The notes: generated from the sequence alone by a model not told the origin. A stretch of DNA of 64,000 nt from Nematopogon swammerdamellus (GCA_946902875.1 OX336340.1:19545566-19609565), one strand, 5' to 3'; positions 24,801 through 37,000 are shown, numbered from the stretch's first letter. Made by a program: numbers and translations.

Positions 24801-27800
24801 CATCGTTAGACACCTAATTGTAGGTGAAACAATGCCACATGTCGCGTTATTGATAAAACATTGAATGGACGACGGTGCGTGCGTCGATACATCGGCGAGC
24901 GTCTCAGATTTTTCGCTTTATTTATTAGGATTGTATATTTGTGCCCAGTAATAGGTTACTTCGATATGTAAATTTAATTTTTTAGGTTTTGTGAGTTAAT
25001 CAATACATAGATGAAATTAATAAAATACAAGATACAATACAAGATATGTGTTTTTTAAAAGTTTTTTTTTTTATTTAAAAAACATGTCATACTTGAGTGA
25101 TTTTTCCTTGACTGTGGTGTCACCGAAAAGTTCCTTCATAGAGGATCTCCTGAGGGACACTGTCACCGTCACGATGGCTCCCGCAGTCACCTCTGTGGAG
25201 TTCTCGTCGTCGATCACTGTAACAATACATTTACATTGCGTGCAAACTGGATTAGACAAGTCAGATTGTCCATAGACTTATTCGAAAATAACTTTTATTC
25301 AACCGATTGTGGACAATGGCGCATACAGAACGACAAAACTTATAAATCTAAACTTAAGTAGAATTTCATACAATTTAATACATACATACAAACGATTTAT
25401 GCTCTACAAGCATTTATTAAAAAAAAAACTACATGAATGAAGTTACATGAGGTGAAAAGGCAGGCTTGAAGAGCTTTCTTCCAGCCAACCTTTAGGTTTA
25501 GTGTAGCTAAATGAGTATGTAGTGAAATATGTAGGTAGAACAGGTAGATTTGACGTATCAAATAGATTAAATTGATACAGGCAAACCGGCGACAAAAGAT
25601 AGTACACACATAAAAAACCAGCCAAGTGCGAGTCAGACTCGCGCACCGAGTATTTATTATTAGATGTTTTACTTTAGAGTTTGCACTAATAGTCATACCA
25701 TGTTTGACACTTGTAAGTATTACAGTTTTTATGATAGAGCCAAAACAAACAAAAAATATGTTTTATGTGATATAACTACAAATTAACGATTTTCGAATAT
25801 TTTCCTTTACTTGTGCTGCGAGATCTTGCTTCTTGCCAAATTTCATGATTGTAGGTCAACGGGATGTACCTACTCTATAGGTTTTGATGAGAGAGTATGC
25901 GAATATCAAAATATGTGACATAAATGGATTGCGTTGACTTAGAAGCTTGAATTTTGTACACCTCCAAGGGATTGTAGACCTTAATACTTGATATTAATTT
26001 CAACTTGATACTTCTAACCATTCCTGAGAAAAAGGGTCTTGACAGACGGATAGACAGACGGATGGACAACAAAGTGATTCCATAAGGGTTGCGTTTTTTC
26101 CTTTTGACGTACGGAACCCTAAAAAGTAAAACAAAAACAACACTAGGTACAATTTTATTTCACCGCATACACACACACACCCACACCCTTACAAACTCTC
26201 TAGCACCTATATACCTTTAGTTCAGTTAGATGTATTTATAACAATTAATTAGTAGGAAGAGTCGTAATAGTTCTTACTAGACAAAATGTATATTTTAAAG
26301 TAAGAATGATGTGTAAATAACTGTCAAATTGTATATTAACCTCTTGGCTTCCAAAGGGGCCGGCCGACCCCCAAATCCATACGCATTAGATGGCCTCACA
26401 ATTTCGTCTGTTGCTCTTTCAATAATTGTTTTCTTTAGGATTGACGAATAGTTAATAAAATTACCTCTGCACAGAGACCAAGTATGCCTATGGAAGGAAC
26501 CGACAGACGTTCTAACTCATTCATTTTTTTTTATGTAATCTGGTATAGGTGGCAGACCAAAGCACATGCTCCGACCAGCCAATATCACCTCCAAGAAGGT
26601 AGGTGATGATACCGGTGACTTCCCTGGATTGCTGGCTAACTGGACTAGAGGAGAACACAACCGAGGCTGCTATGCGGCCATCTTACATCCAGTACAGTCG
26701 GTTACAATTTGAGCCTACCGGGAGCCTAGGGGTAAGGGAAGAGACCTACAGTTTTACAGTGGTTCCGAACGGTGAAGAGTGAAGCAGCAGGTGTTAGGTA
26801 TGCACGTAAATTTTTTTGTCAGAAAAAACTCTTTGGTACACTCCGACCGGATTCGAACCTCGGACGTCTGGCATGAGAAGCCGATGCTCAAACCACTCGG
26901 CCCCTCGCAGTTTACGAAATATCTGGGTTTATGTCAATGTCGGCGCTCAAAGTCCCGACCGGCGAAAATGGCGTGGAAACCAAATGTAATAAGCAGTGTG
27001 CAAAAAGTGGTAATCATAATAAATAGGTGGGAAATCTGCAGTACTGTGTGGGGTCGGTACTTAAAAAGAATAGCCCCACTGCATCTCTCCCCGTCGCATG
27101 TCGTAAAAGTCGACTAAGGGATAGGGGTTTTGCACGAAGGTCCCCAACCAAGCGGGATTAGTTTGCAGGCCTAGAGCCAACCCCAAATCAACAACAACAA
27201 CAACAAATAGGTGGGAAATCAAGAAGTTAATAAAGAAATGTTAAATTTTAATTATGACAACGCACCTTCGGTATTAACATGGAAATCGATGTATGGCATA
27301 TTGCCGAGCGCCTTGATGAGATCGTCGTACTGCTTGTCGTTGAGCCCCCGCAGGATCTGCCGCCGCTCGTCTCCGGGCAGCTGGGCAAACTGTAGCAGCG
27401 ACTTGACGTGCTTCTTCCTGTTGCTGAAGTACTTGAGGTTGTCGTCGCTGATGTGCGGCAGCTGCAGGAGAGGAGACTTGTACTCCCACAGCGCTTGAAC
27501 GATCATCGGCGAGAGCTTCATGCAATTCTCGATTGTCTCGATCGACGGCAGGCGGGAAACTGGAAGAGAATGGTGTAAATACATTTTGAGAAACGTTCGG
27601 CTGACAATTTATCATATCTTTTTTTTATGAAGTCCGGTATCACACATTACTTAATAGTTACTTCGTAACAGATAAATCACTCCATAGAAAATGTTCCTAC
27701 CTTCGGGCTTTAATAGCCTACTGTTTCATGTCGCCAATCGCTCCTATCGTGTTTTACATCATTTTGAGGGTAATTTAATTTAATTGGCTATAAGTATGAA

Positions 27801-30800
27801 TAGAGTTTATTGATCTGACTTTCAAGCGTGTCCTGGTTGAGTTGGATCGTATAACTACCACAATACTCACTCCGTCTAGCGTACACGAGCGCCATCAGCT
27901 GATTTACACAGCTCACCATCTCGCCGATGAGATTGGAGCACTTCTTCACGATGTACTGTCGGTCGCACTCGAGCATGTACTGGTTGAGTTGGATCATATA
28001 ATTACAAAAATACTCACTCCGCCTAGTGTACGCAAGCGCTATCAGCTGATTGACACAGCTCACCATCTCGCCGATGAGATTGGAGCACTTCTTCACGATG
28101 TACTGTCGGTCGCACTCGAGCATGTACTGGTTGAGTTGGATCATATAATTACAAAAATACTCACTCCGCCTAGCGTACGCAAGCGCTATCAGCTGATTGA
28201 CACCGTTCACCATCTCAACGATGAGATTAGGGCACTTCTTCACGATGTACTGTCGGTCGTGCTCGAGCATGTCCGGGTTGAGTTGGATTTTATAACTACA
28301 ACAATACTCACTTCGTCTAGCGTACTCGAGCACTATCAGCTGATTGACGCAGTTCACCATCTCGACAATGAGATTGGGGCACTTCTTCACGATGTACTGT
28401 CGGTCGCACTCGAGTGTGTCCTGGTTGAGTTGGATCGTATAACTACAACAATACTCACTCCGTCTAGCGTACGCGAGCGCTATCAGCTGATTGACGCAGT
28501 TCACCATCTCGACGATGAGATTGGGGCACTTCTTCACGATGTACTGTCGGTCGCGCTCGAGTGTGTCCGGGTTGAGGCGGATGCGAGTGAGGTGCGCATG
28601 GAGAAGCACCCGAGCCTTGATGCTGTACGCGCGGCAGAGCGGCTGCTCTTTATTCTTCTCGCCGAGGTTGGGGAGGTCCCGGAAAAGCTGTGGAGAATGA
28701 TTTATAGTCACTTTTTTTTAGCTCCTTTGCTATAACAATCTGTCTCTACGTGAAGGACATTCAGTAATAATGTATGGCTTCTTTCTTTGGTTGGCTTGCT
28801 AGGTATGCGTCCATCATAATCAATTAATGTGTTTCTTGGCACCTTACACTGTTCTTTCAATAAGACAGATACAAGCGCAGAAGAGTACAAAAACTTATTT
28901 TGAACACAATATATTTGATATAATAGCTTATTTCAATTTATCCCATCGTCATATTATTGTCCTAACATTATGTAAGTGAAAGTTGGTTTTCAAAAATTCA
29001 CACTTCATTTCATACGATCCTACTTTTATTGTGAGCAGAGCAGAATTTAAAGTAGTCAGTCAGCGTGTACGCGTACACTGCTGGACATACCCTCCCCTAT
29101 TTTCCTCCAGTCTTCCCGACCTTCAGCAGTACGGAAATTAAAATTAGGCTATATGTTAATTCAGATTTCACATCTGATACACATTTCGCTCCCGCGAAAA
29201 AGTCGCAATATTTTAGGGAGGCAGTGCGCGCGCGGCGCCGACATTCGAAAGGTTAAGCCCAATCTATTGAGCATTATTGAAGTAATTAACATTAATCATC
29301 AAACAGACTCACCAGAGGCACCTCCTCATTATCTGTAATCCTTTCGACAACCTCCGAGTTGAGTCGGCGGTCGAACTCGCAGCTGGCCGCTAGGATCATG
29401 AGCGCCCGCTTCAGCGGCATCGACGGCGTCTTGTGGAAGAAGAAGAAGTACATCTGCGTCGTGTCTAGCAGCACCTGATCTCCGGAGAACCGGATCGAGC
29501 GGTACCACCATGTACCCACCTGTTACAATCATAACTCATCAAACCATATCCGCCCCATTATCCGAACCCCCATTATCCGAGCTCAGAATAAATGAGGTCG
29601 TGTTTAACCGAGCTTAAGGCGGAAATAAGACTCAAAAGGTCAAATTTAAACGACATTATTTAGCTATTGGTAAAGATAAAAAATCTGTAAAAAATATATG
29701 TTACGTATTGATCTTTAATTAACAAACATAGTGAAAAAAATTATATTTTACTACTTTGAAAAGGTAAAGTAAATCTCCAAAAAATAACAAAAAGTACGAA
29801 AATTTTACTTTCAAGTTAAATTATCTTGAGAAGCATAAATTATTTCAATACAAGATCCTCATTGAAATATAGATAATCTTTTTCCCTACAATCGTAGCGA
29901 AATAAATATTGTTCCAATACAAATAAATACATTTCCAACACGTGAAATTTAATAAATAGAGTGATTTCGCGCAAACGTTCATCGTCGGCGCGACGTATCA
30001 GCCACCGCATGACTAGAATGAATCTCGCACCTATTTACATCTTCATACAATTCGTGTTTCAATCATCAGTGCTCGGGTAACACGGTTTGAGTCTTATTCC
30101 CGCCTTAACCAAGATGTAAAATTTGAGATTTTAATAAAAGCGACCATCGGCGTCATTGCAGACTAGCCGGTGAGGGCTTGATGCGAGCCGAAACATGTAG
30201 CACTCTGCAAGAGAGCAAGAGAGGCCACTTGTTATTGATTTATTTTGATAAAATCGACAGCATTACCTACATAAATACTTAACTAACATTCACTCTACAA
30301 GTTTGTATGTTCTCATACATAAATGCATTGAGATTTCATTGAAATACTTACAACAGTAGGCAGAGCGACCATAAACACAAGACCATAGAGACCGAGCACC
30401 CACACACTGTTCTCCTTCTCTACGATCCAGCTCGGCAGGGCGATGCCGAAGCTCATCGCTCCCGGTCCGTCGGGGTTGCCGTACTTCTCCCAGTTGCGCC
30501 GCGCCTCATCGTCCGTTAGCGCCTGAGAAATATTAATTAATTATTTATTTATTTTTACTAGAAAACATACAGCCATTCACAATGTAGATACACTTTTTTT
30601 ATGCCTAAAAGTATGGCCAATTACATGTTGCCTGATTAGTTTTTTTTTATTTACGAGTATATTGATTTTATGTGCACATTTATATATTAAACAACTAAAC
30701 ATAACTAGCGGCAATGCGAAGAGTATGTCGGGTGATCGGATACGACCGATAACATCACTTGTCGCGAAATCCACGCTCAGCTTGATCCCATGCCATACAT

Positions 30801-32739
30801 TGGGATGACAATAAAATCTAATGGAAGACAAAAATTTTATATGTAAACATTATTTCTTGGATGGCTACAATTTTTTATAAAGTAATTTTGAACATATTTA
30901 CTGATTGTGAAATGGTTTTGAAAAATTAAAGTTCTTTTAAACAAAACTAATTTCTCATATAGTTCGTTAACACCCCAAACTTTAACTGTATAACCTGGAT
31001 TAAAGAAAGGGATTGAAAATGGCGGTGTTCGGCATGGAAATTTTATTTTTGCATAGTATTATTTTTTATTTGCAAATTTTTGTCTTGGAACAATTGCTTT
31101 ATTTTCTTTAGACGGATATACTGTGTGAGCAAGAGGCAAATAGGAGCGCGCCATTTTCAATCTCTTTCTAATAACCAGGTAGTACTAACATGTACTTGCA
31201 TGTATTATTAATAAGTATTCTAATGATGAATTATTATATCTTCCATTTTCACACTCACTCTTTTGCTATACCTACTTCCATTTCACTATATTATTAACTT
31301 GTTGGCACCCACAGGTTATAATTAGTGCTTAACCCCCCCTGAGTCCCGGGCCACTTTCACCGTGCGGAGATTTGGCCCCGCGCGGCAATATAGCGCACAT
31401 AAACTCAAATATTTCGTAAAATAAAGAAGTTAGATCAATAAAATCTTTTTGCGCTTATAGAGAATTAAATTATCTACAAAATTATGTAAAACAGGTGATG
31501 AATGATGATTCACTTATTTAGAAGCACAGACAATTTTTTTTAACTCCAGGAAGAACAAAAACTGCCTGATATTTTTTCTGAATATTTTCTAACCTAAAAT
31601 TGACAATTTCCCTTTAATGGTACTGTTAAATGTTTCTTGAAGCAATGCAGTCTTTTCTATCTATATATTTACCTACCCAACTCTGAATATAAGCAAGAAA
31701 GCTTACCTGATACGCTTTTGTTAACTTCATAAACGCCTTCTCATCACCGGTCTCCTTGTCCGGATGAAGTATCAACGACTGTTTCCTGTATGATCTCTTT
31801 ATTTCCGACTGCGTGGCCCCCGGCGGTAGACCCAAAATTTCGTACGGGTCGAAATTTGACATCTCGTAATCGAACTGCGACACCTTGTACGCCAACAGAG
31901 CTAGCAGCAACCATCCCGAGACGATGGCGAGTTTCGTCAAGAAGTTCTTGAAACTTTTGTACGGTTGAGATTGTTCTAGAATGAGTTGCTTCTGAATACA
32001 GTTTGGGCACTGACATAGTAGGGCTTTTTTTGCTGGATCTGAAAGTAAAGTAACAGTACCTATTGTAAGCATTTCATTATATATTTTGTATTCATATTAT
32101 GGAAGACGCAGTGAATTGGCAATCAGTGCTTCCGTTCCGCTAAAAGCCAGGAGGACTGGAGAAAGATTGGAGAGGTGTATGTCCAGTCCACTGACTGACT
32201 GACTGATTCAAATTAAGTATGTGGATAGTCACTATAAATTGTAATAAAATAGGTAGGTACTAGTAAAAAAAAATTCAACTCTTGCTGTTTCTTCTTTGAG
32301 GGTATAATAGAGGGGATAAAAGACGAATTGTGACAAGTTCGACAGAAGTTAAACTACCGTTAGGAATGCAATAACAATGTACAATAAGTCCATTATGAAA
32401 AAAAAAACTATACATTCTTCAAGATGCTTTACTCCACAAGGGTTATGTGTAGGAATCCCGTTATTCTGACACACGACTACGTTGCTAACGACGTTAGCCA
32501 AATCTAAAGATGGGCATGGCACCGAGAATTAAATACGTACGTTCGAGTGCCACCTGAAGGCTTTTGCGTCGCAGGAAACTGGCCAAGAGGATAGTAATTG
32601 GTGTGAGCAACTTACCTTCCTTTCGTCGGCGCGGCCAGTAGTAGAATGTCGCCGGTACTAAAACTAGCGCGAGGAATGACAGAACGAAGTAGAAGAACGT
32701 AGAGCCGGACTCATCGTACTCGAATTTCTGTCCGCCCAT
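18878..32739 (-). CDS. SEC63: SEC63 homolog, ER translocon J-domain protein (13 exons)
   Basis: Coding exons read on the minus strand: 32739-32616, 32038-31707, 30522-30352, 29519-29313, 28687-28459, 27559-27266, 25216-25093, 24012-23744, 23122-22993, 22381-22297, 21797-21632, 20061-19940, 18931-18878. Every junction is GT-AG and phases agree, giving 768 aa, close to the human protein (about 760). Seen: luminal N-terminus and a membrane segment at about residues 14-35, a second at 75-94, a J domain from about 104 with HPD at 133-135, a third membrane segment near 191-211, then the Sec63/Brl region, a Lys-rich stretch (exon 8), an acidic stretch (exon 9) and an acidic C-terminus. The family works with Sec61/Sec62 in the ER membrane and recruits BiP through the J domain. 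Exons 5 and 11 are each followed by tandem copies of exon end plus donor; the model uses the first donor in both, which is an inference. Introns hold several SINEs and MITEs. Confidence 0.93.
19115..19233 (-). mobile_element. SINE, family A fragment in SEC63 intron 12
   Basis: Minus-strand 3' third of family A with the tail at 19115-19124. Confidence 0.7.
19727..19912 (+). mobile_element. LINE 3'UTR fragment in SEC63 intron 12
   Basis: About 80% alike by eye to 57110-57290, with ccggttcttcttcgtgggtg and an aataaacaatatacaatata tail. Confidence 0.55.
20278..20472 (+). mobile_element. SINE, family A, in SEC63 intron 11
   Basis: Family A body with A tail at 20463-20471, about 95 bp from the distal end of the exon 11 tandem array. 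Confidence 0.75.
20568..21755 (-). repeat. 142-143-bp tandem array of SEC63 exon 11 tail plus splice donor (8 copies)
   Basis: Eight near-identical GC-rich units; the anchor gaagcgcagctg occurs at 20685, 20828, 20971, 21114, 21257, 21399, 21542 and 21684. On the minus strand each unit is the last 122-124 nt of SEC63 exon 11 (the part encoding VQEVQLRFTAPRWPGLY), the donor GTACGT and 21 nt of intron. A partial unit of about 60 bp ends the array near 20568. The first (rightmost) copy is fused to the unique 5' part of the exon, which starts at 21797. The unit is not a multiple of three, and reading past the first donor hits an in-frame TAG, so only the first donor gives normal protein. Confidence 0.9.
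21895..22165 (-). mobile_element. Interspersed repeat, family D, partial, SEC63 intron 10
   Basis: Right-end blocks of family D (gtacggaagcctattac, ctgtctgtctgtccg) on the minus strand. Confidence 0.5.
22745..22970 (+). mobile_element. Diverged LINE 3' end fragment in SEC63 intron 9
   Basis: Reads in pieces like the RT C-terminal region (the cttcaaacgtcgtatcaatg block) followed by a 3'UTR and an A run at 22972-22981. Confidence 0.35.
23195..23490. mobile_element. Repeat in SEC63 intron 8, copy 1
   Basis: ttcgtaacagataaatca, ggctttaatagcctactgtt and gtcgccaatcgct are shared with 27640-27780; copy 1 extends to a GC-rich end at 23480. Confidence 0.5.
24218..24613. mobile_element. hAT-like MITE in SEC63 intron 7
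   Basis: Ends CAGGGTCTTTCAACC and GGTTGAGAACCCCTG; flanks aattagac and cattagac are an 8-bp duplication with one change. The interior matches the copy at 36698-37070. Confidence 0.8.
24640..24855 (+). mobile_element. LINE 3' end fragment in SEC63 intron 7
   Basis: Shares tcacagaaccggg, the tttcctcccaaatacagcct block and cggcatggcattcac with 7440-7645; more diverged. Confidence 0.5.
25609..26125 (+). mobile_element. Interspersed repeat, family D long form, in SEC63 intron 6
   Basis: Starts aaaccagccaagtgcgagtc and ends cgtacggaaccctaaaaag; the middle differs from the short form and has gtaggtcaacgggatgtacc. Confidence 0.55.
26527..26912 (-). mobile_element. SINE, family B, in SEC63 intron 6
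   Basis: Matches the copy at 47331-47735, including the tRNA-like head (ggattcgaacctcggacg on the plus strand). Confidence 0.75.
27038..27207 (+). mobile_element. SINE, family C variant with (CAA)n tail, SEC63 intron 6
   Basis: Shares the actgtgtggggtcggtac head and the ctctccccgtcgcatgtcgt block, then has a different 3' end closing in (CAA)n at 27190-27206. Confidence 0.6.
27640..27780. mobile_element. Repeat in SEC63 intron 5, copy 2 (partial)
   Basis: Matches the first about 110 bp of the copy at 23195, same orientation, about 4.4 kb away. Confidence 0.5.
27821..28585 (-). repeat. In-frame 147-bp tandem array of SEC63 exon 5 tail plus splice donor (5 copies)
   Basis: Five copies of a 147-bp unit, then a partial sixth of about 30 bp. 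Each unit is about 126 nt of the 3' part of SEC63 exon 5 followed by GTGAGT and about 21 nt of intron start. Donor boundaries lie at 28459, 28312, 28165, 28018 and 27871, exactly 147 apart. Because 147 is 49 codons and no copy has a stop, the exon frame is open from 28687 to below 27871. Any donor would splice to exon 6 (27559) in the same phase, giving 0 to 4 extra 49-aa repeats. Copies differ by substitutions, for example CPNLIVEMVN versus CSNLIGEMVS, so they are not simple assembly duplicates. Confidence 0.9.
29050..29128 (-). mobile_element. Short RTE 3' tail fragment in SEC63 intron 4
   Basis: The sequence cactgctggacatacc and flanking bases match the tail of the RTE copy at 56460 in the same orientation. 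Confidence 0.5.
32101..32215 (+). mobile_element. Short RTE 3' tail fragment in SEC63 intron 1
   Basis: Resembles the end of the RTE copies elsewhere (ggagaggtgtatgtccag) and closes with a (CTGA)n repeat at 32197-32215. Confidence 0.5.
32219..32385 (+). mobile_element. Diverged LINE 3'UTR fragment in SEC63 intron 1
   Basis: Shares gtggatagtcact and attgtgacaagttcga with the copies at 19727 and 57110. Confidence 0.4.
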
Positions 32740-33473
32740 GGTCGCTCACCACCACATTCAATTCCTTCTTGATAAACTTTTTGCTTTTTCCTGAAAGGAC
32801 TGGCTGACATACCAATACAGACACGACACCATCACGAATTCACGTCACGTTATACCCGACCGCGCGAGACGTGTCAGTCAGTCACTTCTTTTTTATTAAA
32901 GGCTTTACTTACGGCTCTGGATGCGATGTCTTTTTGAGCCAATCATTTTGTTTATTTTTGTCTATTCGCAAACTCGAGAAGTGCAAAAATATTTTTTTAT
33001 GCCACGTCTAATTATTTACAATTGAACCATTTTCACGTGCTTGCGAAAGTCTATAATATTTTCTTATGAAACTACTACTTGGCCAAAACAAAACACTTTT
33101 GGAAAAAAACGACCAGGCAACACTGAATTAAAGAATCCAAGCTAAAAAAAGTTATTGAACTGTCACGATGTCAATGTCAATCTTTATGCTAGCGCCCCAC
33201 TTGCACACAAATATTTGGCAAAAATTTCCGTTTCGTCTCCCTTTAATGGCTTGTTTAGAGCGGGATAAATCTAAAATGTTTGCAACAATCACGAATAAGC
33301 TAAGCCAAGTGGAGTGTCGGCTATATGTATGTGTGCTGTCACTGTCACGTCACAACACAACTCACCACTCGCACCCGCCCCTTTGACCCGCCCGCCGCCA
33401 ACCCAACCCGAAACTCCTAAAAGTCAACCAAAATATACATAACTTCACTCTTCGCTCACGAAGCGGAAGGAAG
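32740..33473. promoter_or_regulatory. Divergent promoter region between SEC63 and ISCA1
   Basis: The SEC63 start codon (minus) and the inferred noncoding first exon of ISCA1 (plus) are about 0.7 kb apart and point away from each other. A candidate ISCA1 donor, gaaggaag|gtgagaaa, ends at 33473, and an acceptor tttcag at 34001-34004 precedes the ATG at 34021. I see no clear TATA box. Short AT-rich stretches and Cys/His-free spurious ORFs fill the gap. A shared bidirectional promoter is an inference from the arrangement. Confidence 0.45.
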
Positions 33474-33868
33474 GTGAGAAAATCGAAAACGAAGGGATAT
33501 ACTTACATTACTGAATTTATCGTATTTTTTCTATACTAAACGTAAGTACTATCATGATACGCGGGAAACGAAATCTAGGTGCATTCACGATCTATTGATT
33601 GCCTAACGCGTAATTTTACGAGGACAACTATTTATTGCGTTGCGATTTAGGTATAACGACCTGCTCGCTCGTGCGCAAAGGCTTTAGTCCAAGGTTGATA
33701 TATGTAACCTTGGTTTTATATAAAAAAAAACCCCTGATACTTACCATGTTTATTGCGAGCTGCTTGCTTCATACATAAGTTTGTAGTCGTTTGTAAACAT
33801 GTTTACTAAAATACTGATTACCTAATAATGACGATGCAATACAAAAGCGCATCCGCAATCTTTAGTAC

Positions 33869-33935
33869 CAAAGAGTTTGTATTACGTTGCTGCGCTCCTT
33901 GCGTTGGAGCGCAGCGACGTAATACAAACTCTTTG
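33869..33935. repeat. Short hairpin with 30-bp arms in the ISCA1 5'UTR intron
   Basis: caaagagtttgtattacg plus ttgctgcgctcc pairs with its complement 33906-33935 with one mismatch and a 7-nt loop. Confidence 0.8.
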
Positions 33936-34020
33936 ATATTATGTACTTATAAATTTATCTGCACATCCAACATCAAAATTAATTCACCAGTCATTTAATT
34001 TCAGGCGTAAGCTGTCCCGA

Positions 34021-37000
34021 ATGGCCACGAAGGTGGTAGCTAGCGCGACCGTTCGCGCCGTCACAAAACGCACGTTGTCGTCCAGGGCGGCGTTAGTGTT
34101 GACTCAGTCGGCGGTGAACAAAATCAAAGAGATCATGAGCAACGATGCGGGAAAGAAATGCATCGGACTGAAAGTTGGTGTAAAGCAACGCGGTTGCAAC
34201 GGTCTGTCGTACACGCTGGACTACGCCACGACGAAGGACAAGCTCGATGAAGAAGTCAAGCAAGATGGTGTTACCGTCATCATAGACAAGAAGGCGCAAC
34301 TCTCATTATTAGGTAAACATACATACTATAGATCAGTAATTGTGCCGTGTGGGGCCGGTACTTTAAAAGAATAACCCCACTGCATCTCTCCCCGTGTATG
34401 TCGTAAAAGGCGACTTAAGGGATATGACTCCCTTCTTATATTACTAGGTGGTAGGGTTTAACCCGCCCGGGTTGGCACCACCACACTGAATGAAAGGTCG
34501 GTCGAAACGACTATGTAAATAGTTTGTGTTTTCCGTCCAGTTCAGTGTAGCCGGCACGACCGAAGGGAAGCACTGACGTGGCTCCAAGTTCACCCGGTGT
34601 TTTGGGCTGACGTCACGGATGTTGTAGGTGATGTAACAAACCGGGTCAGTTTCCATAAAAAAAAATTAAAAAATCTAAGAAACTTATTCAGTAAGTATGT
34701 AGTACAGTATGCCCCAGTAAATAATGTATATTGAGCTTTAGAAAGGGACCAATCCGGTTGTACAAGGATGTGCGAGTTCGTGCGACAGGGACGAACCTCT
34801 ACAATGGGATGGTCTTTTTTTTTTTTTTTTTTTATGGAAATCTAAGGTCTCTTCCTAAAGTTCCATGTGCATGCCGGGTACTGTACCAAGCTATGCTGTA
34901 AGGCAGGGGTTCCCAATAATTTTTATATTACTACTCCCTTAAACATGTTAATATGCATGCTCGTTTTTTTTATGGAATCTTACACGGTTGGCTACATCAC
35001 CTAAAACATCCGTGATGTCGGCCCATAACACCGGGTGAACTAGATGCCACTCAACTTTCTTTCTTATTCCCTTTATTTCATGTCGGTTACACTGAACTGG
35101 ACGGAAAACAAGAACTATTTACACAACCGTTTCGACCCACGTTTCATTCAGTGCAGTGGTAGCAGTCCGGGTGGGATGAACCCTACCACCTAGTAAGGTA
35201 AGAAGGGAAGGAACCTACGGTTTTACGTGGAATCCGAATCACGGTCAGCCTCCAACGGTCGAGCGGTCAGCCATCCATGTACTGGCCGCGCTCAGGGTTG
35301 CTTGCCAACAGTGGACCGACCGCACCACTGAGCTACCGAGGCTGACTTATGGAGAGAATTTGAAAACGCCACTGCAGACCCTACAGATTATGGATAGATA
35401 GAGAGAGAGGGAGGTCGAGAGCGGGACTGATGGTTCTCCGCGTCCTAGTCATAGCAGACTAGCTGAAGAGGGCTTGCCGAGGGCCGAAATGTTAATGAGC
35501 TACGTGTCCATCCGCTAGTCCCTTCCTCGATAGACTCCTTCCCCTACTGGCAGTGGGCCCGGATATGTTTAGTGAAGCCGCTGCTAGCTACGCTCATATC
35601 TTCCCCTTTCTCTAATAACACCTTTATGTATTTAAGTATTTAAGGGTATATAAAAAGTCATCAATAAACTGGAATTTGAAAAGTTTCCAAAAATCATCGA
35701 ATGAACTACTTATCGCAAACAATATGACAATAGACTCGCCATAGTGCACGCAGATTTAAAATTTCACAGCAAGCTATGTGCAATTGTGTGGTGGTGTGAC
35801 GCCTCAGGGTGTTGCGACGTACAGGTTAGGTGCTATTTTGATTTGAAGTATGAAAAAATAATAATTTAAAGTCTTGTATAATTTTTCATGTTGCATTTCT
35901 TTTTAAGTTTGGTAGTGAACAATATTAAAGTAATAAGCATTAGTAAATATTTTTTTTATTATTTTTGTAATTATCTCTTTATTTCAGCCAACTAGGGCCA
36001 TATTAAAAAAAAAACGGCCAAGTGCGAGTCGAACTCGCGCACCGAGGGTTCCGTATCGCCACATCATGGCCAGCTCCATCTATGGCGTGTTATGAAATGC
36101 TTCATGTTAGTTAAATGTCATGATTAGTTAAAATGCTTCATACTACTTATTTTCGGTAGATAGCACGCTTACACTTATACACTTTTTAGTTTCTTCAATG
36201 GGAACCGCCGTGAATTTTTTACTTTTTTTTATTTTTTTATTATTTGTTATATTGGCCATAATAACAGATATTCTGTGAAAATTTCAACGGGCTACGTATT
36301 ACGGTTCAAGAGATAAAACCCTCGACAGACGGACGGACATACAGACAGACAGACGGCGTAGGCTTAGTAATAGGGTCGCGCACCCGATACGGAACCCTAA
36401 AAATACATATTAAATGTCTTAACCTAAGCACAAAAAATTACTTTTTCTCCACTTGTGCTTGTATGGGTCCCAATGGAGACTCGTATGCGTCATATTGGTC
36501 TGCTGACACGGTATATCAGGTGCGCGTGGTGTGGACGCAGATTGTGTCGGCACATTATGAGTGCAAAAGTCGCCAGAGATGGATCAGACCATGGCATCAG
36601 AGCGTTGTCAATGCTAACATTAGGAAACGTGCTTTGTTGTTCTCATGAACCGAAAATAGTAGGTACTATAATGTGTAACAGCGGTAAAAGCCTAAACCAG
36701 GGGTTTTCAACCTTTTTATTAACTGGCACACTTTCATCTGCGAAAATTTCAGGGCACACCACATTTATGTTCATAAAAAAATCATGAAATTTTGAAAACT
36801 AAAAACTATTGGCGTCTTCTTACGTAATGAGAGTACCCTGTGTCCGAGTATGTCAAAATATTCTCATTATTTCCCTGCGAACTCGCATTTAATTTGTTGA
36901 GGTGTTCAATCAGATCAGTTAGAAAATGTCATTGTGGATAATTTATCTGTATAGATAGATAGACGAAAAATTATGCTTGCTCTTTTCTTCAGCTGTTTTC

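Noticed and set aside
27842..28735. 297-aa plus-strand ORF with leucine/histidine repeats
   Set aside because: It is the antisense shadow of the SEC63 exon 5 tandem array.
35200..35345. tRNA gene with tagctcagtggt
   Set aside because: It is the head of a family A SINE, also seen at 4940-5074 and 8160; no full cloverleaf.
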